Assembly: GCF_027744825.2 (NCBI RefSeq)
Contig: NC_071334.1
Coordinates: 40,773,437-40,837,436, forward strand
Reading direction: 5' to 3'
Length of the DNA: 64,000 nt
From: Synchiropus splendidus
Taxonomy: Eukaryota; Chordata; Actinopteri; Syngnathiformes; Callionymidae
The notes beneath the pieces are model-generated. The model searched no databases. It was not told where the DNA came from and was given only the letters and a program-made list of their open reading frames with translations. Both the position numbers and the translations under genes were made by a program. Positions 9,789-19,385 of this stretch are shown in pieces. Within the stretch, counting starts at the first letter, position 1. Every line of letters begins with the position of its first letter.

Positions 9789-12700
9789 ATTCTGGTATTG
9801 GAAAGCTAGGCGCTGGTGGCAGTTTAAGGCGAGACAACAATTGGCATATAAAGATCAGGCTAAGGATATACAGCACCAGACACCAGCTACAATCTCCAGG
9901 AAACAAATGAAATGCGACAAAATGATCAAGGAATGGGAGAAAAACACTAGGATGTCTCCCTTGAGTCTTTTCATAATTGGAATGTTACTATTTATATTAA
10001 TATTAGTAATAGCCTCATGGTCAAGTATAGTCTATGAACATATGACCTATACCAGCAGTGTCACCCGACGTTGGAAATCGAAAACAGTACGTTGTAGAAA
10101 CTGCACCGTCTTGACCCCGGATACGAAAGAAATATCCTTGCCAATTGCAACAGATAAAAAGGGCACTCAGTTTGATCAAGCTCTATGGATAAAACAAGCA
10201 ATTGTCTACCTAAACATCCATGGAGCTATAAGTGGCACATGTGAGTATGAGAAACCAAAACTTGATAGTCAGGAAGTGAAGAGTCAGGTGACCGTCAAGA
10301 CACTTAAACGGAGACGTCGCCGAAGCGTGGAAAACCCTGTGGACAAAACTGCCGCACGTCCTACTTGGACAGCTGCTGCTATGTCAATTACCCCCAGTTC
10401 GACCAATCAAATAGGAAATATTGACGTGATCGAAAATTGTACGGCCAGTAGGATGACTACACCTGAACCTGGAAAAGATACCAGGAATAATGGCACGACA
10501 GGAATAGATACTCAGACTACTTTATCTGCCAAAGACAATGAAGGGAATCTCGGTGCAGCAATGACTGAAAAGAAGACAGTCATGGCCACATCTCCTATAG
10601 ATTCCATAATCATGTATACCCCAACAATGGCCCCTGATCAAATGGAGACTAACATAATCTCAACATCTGATGGCAAAACAGTTGACGTAAATACGATGGC
10701 CCCAATGTTCACACCAGAGCCTGCAGATCCTCACAAGGAAAGCATAGGAGAATGTGATATCCTATTTAAAAGTGTTAACGTGTTAAATTGTGATGAAAGA
10801 CTCATAGACTGGCTTCTCCAGGCATCTCAGGCAGCGTATGAGAGGCTGTGTGAATATAAGGCCCAGTGTAAACGGAAGAATCAAACCCTATGTGAATACG
10901 ACACCTGGAAAGATATAGTAACTCATTATGGACCTACCTCCAAGGAATTTGTAACAGTAAAAGTAAAGTTAATCAATCATGAAGAGATGAGACTTTCTGG
11001 ATGGTCCTTCAATATCAACTCTGATAAAACCTGTTATTATAAAGTTTTTGCCCAACGAACGAGACGGGGCTGGTCGACGGGAGAAGATAGATATTATATG
11101 ATGAAAACATGCCAGAAAATCAATACCACTCATGTGTGGAATGCCCCGCTTATTAGAAGGGTTGAACAATCTATCTATAATAATAGAACATGGGAAGAAG
11201 AACTGTGGACAACCGCAGAAGCTTATGGAAATGAAGAATGGGATAAAAGTAATCAAATAGGACAACTCCTGTTAGACATAGCCCCCCTACCTTTTTCGGC
11301 AAACTCTGATCCCGACGTGTTAAACACTGATTCGGCTGACCCTGTTTCTAGAAGAGTTAGAAGAGAGCTGGAGTACACATGTTCTAAAGAAATGTTCCAA
11401 AAGGTAGAGACAAAAACCATGCTGGTATTACTTGAATCCATTCTTAACACTGTAACCGCAGCGAATCCAGCTAAACGTGAAAGAGAGAAGGAACAACAAG
11501 TTAAGTTTTTTCTCTCCATACCAGAAGAGACACAATTCGACAATTGTCTTTATTTGATGACAAATGGTTCTAAACCATGGTCGGACGGCAAGTCTCCCCC
11601 GGACACCCATTTCAGGGAAGAGGAGGTTTATCCTAGGTGTCAACCAGGGAAAGATTGCAGAAACAAAGGGCCCAAGAGTGATGAGTATGACACTAGCCCA
11701 CGAGACACTGGCTTACGTAATGTTTATTGGAGGTGGCATCTGTTGACCACCATGAGTGAACAACATAGGGACAAGATTATTGGATCGGGAAGAGAGTACA
11801 TTGCAGATCAGCATCCGGATAGTAATTTCTGGAGAATTTGGCTGAAATACCCTGTGGTACAGAGAAGAGTCATGTGGTACAAATTAAGGGCATTGCAAGA
11901 AGATGGTATATTATGCCATAATAAACAGTTTAATGGTAAAGGAATGGAAGAAGGAAATGATTGTCACAAAGAACCATGTGAGTGCCGAAGGGACCAAATA
12001 GGCCTCGCGATCCCTATGATGACGCAGCAACCTTGGAGAAACTGGGTCAGAAATAATCAGTCGGTTTGGTGGGCTGAAGCTAAGAAATGTTTATCTCAAA
12101 AGCTTGGTATAAACATAACTCATGTCAAAAACGCATATCAGCTCATTAATGAGAAGCCTAACAATACAGAAAATGGGATATTTTATCCTATGAGAGGAAA
12201 AGACTGGGCAGAGGCGATGGAGTACTGTTCATCGGATCTACCAGTTAATTTATCCTGCCCAAGCGGCCAACCAACAGGTCAACAACTGAATAGTCATAAA
12301 CACACTATTCTTCCCACATGTCTGAACGATAAGGCTAAAAATGATCCAACGGTCTTCTTTAAGGCATGGGAATGGTCACAGTTAGCTGGTCTCATTTTGG
12401 GACAAGGATTAGGGTGGAATTCGTTTGACACAGAAAGTTTAGAAATGCTGATATGGCCACACCTAGTATCGTACGATGAATTACAAACTCCTAGCGATGG
12501 AGGAAAAAATACCACTGTGATACATAGGTTCCTTGTAAACCCAGGATTGCCAGATTCTGTGAATCCACTCAACACATTAAGAGGAAAGGTTAGAAACTAT
12601 GAAGTAAAAGTACAGACTGAGCAAGGAGAATGGGGATATGATTCAGTATACCAGGAGAATATTACTGAATGGAATAAACCATCTACGGAGGGACTCCAAA

Positions 12701-14243
12701 ATGATGACCAAAAAACGTGGTACGCCGCTCTTAAAGAAGCAACGTTATTGTTTAACCCAAGCCAATTATGGGGCGACATTACTCAAATAAAAGGAGGTAA
12801 AAGAACCCCGGGAATGGCCCTTCAGGATCAATTAGCTAATTATCAAAATTTCTTAAAAAGGAAAGAAGTCTCCTGGAATGATTCCAATGGGGAAGTATCT
12901 ATACGAGCCTGGCCTCATCTCGCAATGGAACCACTTCTCGTAGAGGCCTCGTCAAAAGATAGTGGACACAAAAAGGGAAAAGTTGAAGATATATCTACAA
13001 GGTACACAGCTACGTTTCTGTTGCCCGATCATCTGAAGACAGTCAAACAATATTTTAAACAACACCCGGAATGGCGCCACGTAAGAACAATTCAGTCATC
13101 ATTCCCGTTTGTCCATACTACTCTAATGACTACGGAAAGATTTCTGATAGCAGGGCTAGACCTCTTTCAGGTCAATAATACAAGACAAACACAGAGTCAG
13201 GTGTTTGATAAAACTGAATTTAAGAAGACTTGGTTCCCCATTATAAGTAGTGTTCAATATCCACAACTTAGATGGCAACCCCAAGACCCCGAGCATTTTT
13301 GTTTAAACGTTACAGTTTTACAGTTTATACAGTTTATAGTCACGACTCTAATCCATGTGACCCACATCAGTGGGGTTATATCCCGTGTAATAGTTCTGGA
13401 TGTTTTAATGGGTCCCAAGTAGCCAAGCAACTAAAAAGAGAGCATGAATCCTATTTTACTACTAGGTGGGGAACACATGGTATATTGTTGAATAATAGGG
13501 AAAGAATGTGTGGACGGCTTGGGATACATGTAGCCATACCACACTGGCCGAAAGTAGCTGCTCCGATTGGGCTTTTAGAAAGTATAAATCCAGGGTTCCT
13601 CATGTATAATCGATACGAAATATACCGAGATCAACTATGTAACAAAGACAATGTGTATGCAAAGTCACAGACACATGTTTTTGAATTAGATGATATAATC
13701 CTATCAAAGATGACATACAGTAATTCATCCCCCTGGTACATTCCAAAAGGGGAGAGAAGCTGCGTACACGAGGAATATAGTGCCCCTGAGATTAATATAA
13801 CCAAGGACCCATATGCCTGTGAGAAATTAAACGATTATTGGCATGTTGTACGTGACTTTCGGAAGAAAGTACCGACGGCAGGATGGCTAGGATTTTTTGG
13901 AATGATGTCGGAAGCTATGATGTATGGAATAGGACAGGGAGTTGTAGATACAGCGGCAGTTGTGTGGGAAATTATCGAATTTATATGGTGGTACCTAAAA
14001 TGGATACTGCTTGTATTAGCGATCCTCGTAGCTCTCGCCGTAATCTCTAAAGTAGTCACCTTATGTCGGTGCCTTAATAGTATATGCTGCTATCCGTGCC
14101 GTGCAGTCCAAAGACGAAAAGGGAGACAAGAGAAAGAGTTCTTGAGGAAGGCTCTTCGAGATGTCAAAGATGAAATAAAGAAAAAGAAGCAAGAAAAGTG
14201 GAAAAAAGTCAATGGACAAAGGGTATTGCTAGGTTTGGGTTAG
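9772..14243 (+). pseudogene. env: ERV1 Env, foamy-like, ~1,480 codons, one frameshift
   Basis: ORF 9772-13422 (1,216 aa) is continued in another frame by 13272-14243 (323 aa); the break lies within about 13300-13345, where TACAGTTT-like units repeat in tandem. The N-terminus is Trp-rich (WYWKARRWW, residues 8-16), then cytosolic, then a membrane helix at ~63-83, as in the foamy leader peptide. Furin-type sites are KRRRRRS (~179-185) and RRVRR (527-531). Between them is a Ser/Thr-rich, mucin-like region. The part after the second site is about 950 residues, much longer than usual for a transmembrane subunit, with many N-glycosylation sequons. Near the C-terminus WILLVLAILVALAVI is the anchor, followed by a Cys-rich palmitoylation-like CRCLNSICCYPC and a lysine-rich tail. 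In this copy the anchor is out of frame with the rest. It starts 17 bp before the end of the upstream accessory frame. Confidence 0.82.
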
Positions 14244-14650
14244 GCATCCCACTTATGTATTAAGGATTAAGGTACTGGCCACGAAAGTACCTGAGGGGGA
14301 AGTAAATAAGGAAGATCTTAGGATGAAAATCATAATTTTAACCTGAGTGTTAGGCATCATTTTCATAATATTAGTATTACTTAACTTCAAAGTTACCCAG
14401 TTCTCCTAAAGAGAGGACTGGTGTTGAAGGACGAACAATGCACTGTGTAAAATCATAGTTACTTAGAGTTCTCTTAAAACTCTCATAGGGAGGAGAGAGA
14501 GAGAAAGAGAGTGAGAGATCAAAGCTACCACTGTAATAACAGAAAAATACATCTTAATCAGTACCAAAGTATTAGTTTACGATATCACTTCAGGATTGAT
14601 TAAAATGAAAACTAAATGATACAAATTCGCAGAGCAATGTACTACGCTTC
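14244..14650 (+). other. ERV1 env-accessory spacer
   Basis: About 400 bp without a long ORF. It holds a purine stretch of GAGA repeats at 14491-14520 and a small hydrophobic reading frame (separate entry). Foamy viruses have their internal promoter near the end of env; no TATA box was recognised here. Confidence 0.4.
14323..14409 (+). pseudogene. Possible small hydrophobic ORF, interrupted by a stop
   Basis: ATG at 14323 opens a 28-codon frame with one TGA at 14344-14346. The part after the stop, VLGIIFIILVLLNF, would be a membrane helix. Too short to be sure; chance AT-rich sequence is the main alternative. Confidence 0.2.
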
Positions 14651-14860
14651 ATGGCTTTTACCCACGATTACATTAAAATGCCCATAAAGTGTTTAAACAC
14701 AGCACGGAACCAGACAATAGTTTGGACTCTCTTCTGGATGACATGGGCGTGTATTGGAGCAGATGCACTGACGTTCCGTCTACGTCAACAGGAGACTCAA
14801 GGTAACGCCTCCATCCGCAAGCACATAAAAAGAGCTGCGCAGCAAGTATCTCAAGTTTAG
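14651..14860 (+). CDS. ERV1 small accessory ORF with signal-like helix
   Basis: 69-aa ORF. Residues ~22-40 (IVWTLFWMTWACIGADA) form a hydrophobic segment followed by small residues, like a signal peptide or a single membrane anchor. The rest is polar and basic with one N-glycosylation sequon (NAS). It ends 11 bp before the start of the next ORF, so the two could share an mRNA. No family recognised. It could also be a leader exon spliced to a downstream gene. Confidence 0.4.
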   Translation: MAFTHDYIKMPIKCLNTARNQTIVWTLFWMTWACIGADALTFRLRQQETQGNASIRKHIKRAAQQVSQV

Positions 14861-14871
14861 TCACGCTGAAC

Positions 14872-15522
14872 ATGGCAAGCAACCAGACTAACACCACCGG
14901 GTATCACCCCGAGAGTCCTCCCCAGGTAGGGACAGATTTTATTGATTTTGCAATGCTGTCCATTTTGCAAGTAATATTTGTTCCTCCATTACATAAGCAA
15001 AAAACTTGTCTGGGATGCATCCTCGGAGTAATAGTAGGGTGCATTCGTTTTTTCGTTAGAAGAGCATCCCCTTTACATACCTCGTTCGGCCTCATTGGAG
15101 GCGTGGGATTAAATTTAAGCCCTCAGAAACCATGGCTTTGGCCGACTGCGGTCACCATAGTATACGTACTGGACAGTCTGTACACCGAATTGACCCTTTT
15201 GTTTTGCATAGGTTCTCAATGTACCTATTGCATTATAGCAGGAACGGCGATATACTTCATACTCATAGGCTCATTGCTGACATTAATTTGGTCAACCCTG
15301 GGGAGGTATAAAAAGGCAGCACTTAATCTTACTGCACAATGGATAATTCTGATGATATGGATTCTGTTCAAAAAGTTAGCTGGAGGAACTTCTTTGTATG
15401 TCTCTGTGTTTTATATAGGTTATCTGATGGGGACTTGTTACCCCATAAAGATATGGAAAACTTCGAACAGCATAAGGCTGTTTGGAATGGCGTCTACTGT
15501 TCGTAGACCTTCTCAAAATTGA
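14872..15522 (+). CDS. ERV1 polytopic membrane protein
   Basis: Intact 216-aa ORF, overwhelmingly hydrophobic with about six or seven candidate membrane helices: FAMLSILQVIFVPPL, CLGCILGVIVGCI, WLWPTAVTIVYVLDSL, YCIIAGTAIYFILIGSLLTLIW, WIILMIWILF and VSVFYIGYLMG. The short N-terminus has an NQTN sequon. Charged residues are mostly Lys/Arg between helices, as expected of cytosolic loops. Multi-pass accessory proteins are almost unknown in retroviruses. Candidates for its role are a captured host multi-spanning protein or a viroporin-like factor, both speculative. It lies 7 bp upstream of the 463-aa ORF. The frame being intact while env and pol are broken is consistent with recent insertion rather than selection. 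Confidence 0.65.
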   Translation: MASNQTNTTGYHPESPPQVGTDFIDFAMLSILQVIFVPPLHKQKTCLGCILGVIVGCIRFFVRRASPLHTSFGLIGGVGLNLSPQKPWLWPTAVTIVYVLDSLYTELTLLFCIGSQCTYCIIAGTAIYFILIGSLLTLIWSTLGRYKKAALNLTAQWIILMIWILFKKLAGGTSLYVSVFYIGYLMGTCYPIKIWKTSNSIRLFGMASTVRRPSQN

Positions 15523-15528
15523 CATTTT

Positions 15529-16920
15529 GTGATGTTTCTGCAGGGCCCAATTGTGATTACGGACGGGAACGACAAGGCGGATCAATGGGATCCATGGGGC
15601 ACAAAGGAGACGAATGTGCTGTTAGCTCTGGATGTGATCATGGAGCCCCTTGATCCCGGAACCAAAGTCCGCCCTGTAGACAGAGGAAGACATAGGATTT
15701 TTAGTTGGGGACCCTCCACCAAAATGGTTGAATATTGGAGGGGTGAGCCCCGCATGAGATTTACAGCAAAGGTGTCACGCGGTGTAATTACCCAAGATCA
15801 TAAAAAGAAGGTCCAAAAATTGTGGATACCGCATGAAATCAAAGCGAGGGATCGGGTTGTGTGGTCATTCGAAAAGGAGACCCCGTTCATTCTCCAGGCA
15901 TGGCCACGTTTTGTGGTAATGTGCCAGGAGAACGAGCCATTGAACCATTGGCTCCCAGTTGTTTGTGCTGAACTCTGGGAGTTTACGTTCCCCGGGGATG
16001 ATAAGCTGCCCCCATTGACCACGCACGCCCTTAGGGCGTACCATTGTAAAATAGGACCTGGGCAGACATCCTGGATTGAACGCGAAGCATTCCATCCTCC
16101 GTACATGATGGAGGGAATGTTGTTGAAAACAGAACAGGTGGGAGAAGTGTATGATAAAGATTTGGGGTTCATTAGTCCCGCTAGACCTTGGGGGCCAGGA
16201 AACATTCAGCCAGGCTACCAACCTCCTGGAAAGCAGATTTACCTCTATGACCCAAACTTACTGATGGTGACTCAATGGCAGAAAGACGTCGTGAGTGTGT
16301 ATGAGGACTGGGAAGAGTGCGTTGTCAGGGAGCATGATGAATTGTGGCATGGGGGGTTTGGTACACAACATTACCAGGGAGGATATTGTCCTGGTGGTTA
16401 CTACGAGTGGATCGAAAGGTTGTTGAAAGACAGATCAGTGGTGCCCACGGCACTTGGTTGGCATATGCAAGGACCAGTCACTTGGGAGAAATTCGCCCAA
16501 CTGGTGATGAGTGGAGCTAAGGAGGTGGCAATGGCGGTGTTGAAGCGAAATCGCGACTGGAGGCGCCCTGCCATGCTCCAACAGTACAAACGGCAACTCG
16601 GGAGGCCCGCCCCCCGGAGACCAAACCCGGCGAGACGTTGGGCAAGGAGAGCCGCGACGTCCAGTAGCACAAGGGTGGCCTCTGGAGGGAGAAACAATTT
16701 CCCGTCCAATGATGAGACACCTGCTAGCTCGGAGTCGGTAGCTACTCCAGCCCCAAGGGCACCCAAGTGTCGGAGGGCCTCCGTGTCTGTACCGATGTAC
16801 CCTGAGCCAGCGCGGTCTTCTCCCGGACCACTGCCGAATGCCCCACCACCTTCAGAAAATAGTGCAGTTGAGGACAGCCAGGAAGAACAGCCAGATCAAG
16901 GGAGAATTAGTAGCCCTTAA
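15529..16920 (+). CDS. ERV1 463-aa accessory protein with Arg/Pro-rich tail
   Basis: Intact ORF, the largest gene 3' of env. Residues ~1-330 look globular, rich in Trp, Pro and Tyr, without signal peptide or membrane helix. From ~345 it becomes basic (QLGRPAPRRPNPARRWARR), a probable nuclear-localisation or RNA-binding segment, then Ser/Pro-rich and acidic (VEDSQEEQPDQ). A splice-acceptor-like TTTCTGCAG/G lies at 15535-15544, just after the ATG, so the natural protein may start on an upstream exon. By position it corresponds to the accessory region of foamy viruses, which encodes a transactivator and a Bet-type protein; I see no sequence match to either. It overlaps the next reading frame by 83 nt. 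Confidence 0.6.
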   Translation: MMFLQGPIVITDGNDKADQWDPWGTKETNVLLALDVIMEPLDPGTKVRPVDRGRHRIFSWGPSTKMVEYWRGEPRMRFTAKVSRGVITQDHKKKVQKLWIPHEIKARDRVVWSFEKETPFILQAWPRFVVMCQENEPLNHWLPVVCAELWEFTFPGDDKLPPLTTHALRAYHCKIGPGQTSWIEREAFHPPYMMEGMLLKTEQVGEVYDKDLGFISPARPWGPGNIQPGYQPPGKQIYLYDPNLLMVTQWQKDVVSVYEDWEECVVREHDELWHGGFGTQHYQGGYCPGGYYEWIERLLKDRSVVPTALGWHMQGPVTWEKFAQLVMSGAKEVAMAVLKRNRDWRRPAMLQQYKRQLGRPAPRRPNPARRWARRAATSSSTRVASGGRNNFPSNDETPASSESVATPAPRAPKCRRASVSVPMYPEPARSSPGPLPNAPPPSENSAVEDSQEEQPDQGRISSP

Positions 16921-17478
16921 AGATCCACTCCTTTGTAAGCACGATGGGCATATCCTGGGAAGTTGCCACCTGTGTGGGTTAAACATGAGGGACACCAGAT
17001 TTGTCTTCCCTAATGTAGGACAGTTCGTAGCAGGCCCCGTTAATGGCTCTCACACGGGGACAGATGGCCCTGTGGGGATGAACCCCGGAAGCATGCTAAA
17101 CCCTGTACCCCCGGCATCACCAAGACACCTTCTCCTCTAACTGAAGACTCCAGTGATCTGTGCCCTACACCTTCTCAATCTGCAAGCCACTCGACTCCAG
17201 CTCTACGAGATGAACATTCACCCAGCACTCCCCAAGATGAGGTTCCAGGTCCCGCAGCGTCTGAGGATTGTGGTGGAGAACCTAATGACTACACTGCCCC
17301 TTTGACGTCCAGCCCTACGTCGCCTGGTGTACCAAGATCGGCATCGGCGCTGATGTGGATCTGCTACTACGTGAACATGCTGAGAGAATTGGATGATCTT
17401 GAGTCACTGCTGAGACAACGAGATGATGGACCAGAAGAAGTCGGACCACTGGACTTTGGCGAATTGGACAAATGGTGA
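16838..17478 (+). pseudogene. ERV1 putative transactivator frame: Cys/His cluster plus acidic tail, frameshifted
   Basis: Two overlapping frames. 16838-17140 carries a Cys/His cluster, CKHDGHILGSCHLCG, like a small zinc-binding module. 17041-17478 is open in the next frame and reads as Pro/Ser/Thr-rich sequence ending in an acidic, leucine-rich tail (LRELDDLESLLRQRDDG, then PLDFGELDKW) immediately before the polypurine tract. Acidic segments studded with bulky hydrophobics are typical of transcription activation domains, and foamy transactivators have theirs at the C-terminus. So this may be the ERV1 transactivator with a frameshift between about 17041 and 17140. It could also be a frameshifted continuation of the 463-aa ORF. 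Function is inferred from composition and position only. Confidence 0.45.
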
Positions 17479-17492
17479 AGAAAGATATTTTC

Positions 17493-17501
17493 GGAGGGGG
17501 A
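17493..17501 (+). other. ERV1 3' polypurine tract
   Basis: GGAGGGGGA ends at the base before the LTR TG. Primes plus-strand synthesis in retroviruses. Confidence 0.85.
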
Positions 17502-18035
17502 TGTTGTATATACTGGAAAGTCGAAAATATTATAATCAAAACCTGCTAAATAATATTTGATATTATTTTTGTTTTTATCGTTGATAGACCTGCTAAATAA
17601 TATTTGATATTATTTCTGATTTTTATCATTGATAGTTTGACGTTTGAACTTTAGTGAACCTGTATGCGTTTGATCGTGAACGTTTGAACTCACGAACAGC
17701 TGTGTGCTTTGATCTAAGACTGACCTTGTAAGCGCTCTCGTTTGAAGTCATGTGCAGGTGGCCATCTTGAACTTAGTTTGAACTTGTAAGCGCACGTGCT
17801 GACAAAGATGGAGTAGATGTGCTGACCTAATATGGTAAACCGGGCATCATTGACGCAAATAATGATGCAAGTGCTGATGTAATTGACACTAATATGATCT
17901 ATCACCAAACATGCATCCTTTTGAGGGAAGGACTTCAAGGGCCATCTGGAGAAAAACAAGATAAGATAAAGATATGATTAATTGCCTTGGCATGAGAAAC
18001 GGACGTCGGTATGTCTTCAAAGCCATGCGTATGGC

Positions 18036-18042
18036 TATATAA
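18036..18042 (+). promoter_or_regulatory. TATA box of ERV1 3' LTR
   Basis: TATATAA, identical to the box in the 5' LTR. Confidence 0.75.
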
Positions 18043-18437
18043 GCGCTCGGACATGTGACCCTGGGTTCTTGCTCTTTTTGGATCTTCGCCCGCGTCTGTC
18101 TGCTGTAAGGTCTTGTATCGTATCTTGGGACGGTGCTCTTGCTGTTTGCTCTCAGACTATCTGATTTTAACTCATCTTTTATTTTTCTCTTACTATTTTT
18201 GAATTAATTCTTTTTATCGCATGTATTTTGATTATATGATTTTTGAAGTGTTTTTGATTATATGGTTCTTGAAGTATATGTACTAGTACCAGCGTCTGGC
18301 GGTACTTTTGATATTGTTGGGTATCAGCGTCTGGCGATACCCTTGAGTTTATGGATTTTATTATCCTTGGTTGATTTTGCTGTTTTTACTATTCTTTTAT
18401 TAATATTTTGAAGAAACATTTTTGTGACAAAAAACAT

Positions 18438-18443
18438 AATAAA
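18438..18443 (+). terminator. Polyadenylation signal of ERV1 3' LTR
   Basis: AATAAA about 400 bp downstream of the TATA box, the only canonical signal in the LTR; it would end the genomic RNA about 15-25 bp later. Confidence 0.65.
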
Positions 18444-19024
18444 ATTGAGTATGAATTAAGTACTGAAAAGGCACAACGGCGTTGATCCCTGACTACTAAA
18501 GAATCAACCGGCTCCTACCTACTACCATCAATTGGGTCATAGGTGAGTTATTGTTTGATTTCCTCCTGTTGCACATGTAATGAGTGTCTCACATGGTAGC
18601 ATTATTCCATCCTGAATTATTGTGTCAATGATTAGGTGGTGGTTTTAGGCATTTATGGGGAAATATGTTATTTAGAAGGAATGGATTTAGGATCCGATCA
18701 TGAGTCCCTAAACGAAGTTAAGTAAAGAGACTACGGTAAGAGGTGTAGCATTGTAAGGTCAAGAACCTGTTTCTTAACAGGTCGGGCTAATTAAATAACC
18801 CGCTCAGTGAAGCGCCGACACTACTCACTAATATAATAAGGTACAGTTGATACGCTTATTATAGTCTTAGAACCGTGTCCGCAACAAAAGGCTGACTGAG
18901 TTGACCAACCGAGGGGCCCTTTACCAGAGAGGCAAAGGGAGGCAGTGTGCTCGGAACTAGGGACGGCTTATGTTATAGCCAATCGCCTTGTACACAAGAC
19001 CTTGAAAACCTAAACCCGACGACA

Positions 19025-19203
19025 ATAGGGTCTTCTCGCAGAAACACAGCCAAGCCGACAAGAAGTCAAAACAAAACCAGATCCTGTTAAAGAGCTAATG
19101 GCTAAGGTGGAAGAACTGGCGAACCTGGTAATGTCTCTGAAGTCCCAACAACCACAAGCATTATCCCAGCCGACCACTGTGAATCGCCAACCCCAGAACA
19201 ACG

Positions 19204-19237
<34 letters not shown>

Positions 19238-19385
19238 CGACTGCCAGACATGTCGTGAACGTAACAGACGGGACTGTAATCACTGCTTTGTGTGTGGAGA
19301 CGAGGGTCACAGACAGGTTGGTTGTCTCAAAAGGCAAAAGAACCAGGGAAACGAGAGCCGGACACTGCAACAGGGGAACCAGTGA
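19025..19385 (+). pseudogene. Gypsy gag C-terminal part with CCHC knuckle
   Basis: The frame is already open at the ERV1 junction and ends at 19383-19385. It contains a polar region, a GA microsatellite at about 19206-19236 read as RERERE, and one retroviral-type zinc knuckle CFVCGDEGHRQVGC (C-X2-C-X4-H-X4-C). The first part of the gene is separated by the ERV1 insertion and not in the window. The knuckle binds the element's RNA during packaging. Confidence 0.75.

Larger units (their letters stand above)
1..19024 (+). mobile_element. ERV1: giant foamy-like endogenous retrovirus, 5' end cut by window
   Basis: The two LTRs (1-1146 and 17502-19024) are near-identical direct repeats. Just inside the 5' LTR is a tRNA-Lys-type primer site, and just outside the 3' LTR a purine tract. 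Between them lie gag, pol and env in order on the plus strand, plus extra ORFs. The first 378 bp of the 5' LTR fall outside the window, so the full length is about 19.4 kb; most retroviruses are 7-13 kb. Foamy-like traits are a Gag without a Cys-His box and with a Gly/Arg/Gln/Asn-rich C-terminus, a pol ORF with its own possible start, an Env with a membrane-spanning leader and furin sites, and accessory genes 3' of env. Large foamy-like ERVs are known in teleosts; assignment to that group is inference from architecture. The LTRs differ at roughly ten positions over 1.145 kb, so insertion is fairly recent. pol, env and two accessory genes carry breaks. Confidence 0.88.
17502..19024 (+). repeat. 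ERV1 3' LTR, complete (1,523 bp)
   Basis: Begins TGTTGTATA after the polypurine tract and ends CGACA where the match to the 5' LTR stops. U3 has a tandem duplication around 17540-17640 (ACCTGCTAAATAATATTTGATATTAT-type unit twice). TATA box 18036-18042, hairpin pair 18286-18342, AATAAA 18438-18443 and splice donor GTGAGT near 18544. The sequence after it (ATAGGG...) belongs to a Gypsy element. The target duplication cannot be checked because the left flank is outside the window. Confidence 0.95.

Noticed and set aside
9772..14243. Kinship of ERV1 Env with the gamma-type Env of ERV2
   Set aside because: ERV1 Env lacks a CX6CC motif and has a membrane-spanning leader and two furin-type sites; the two are different Env classes.
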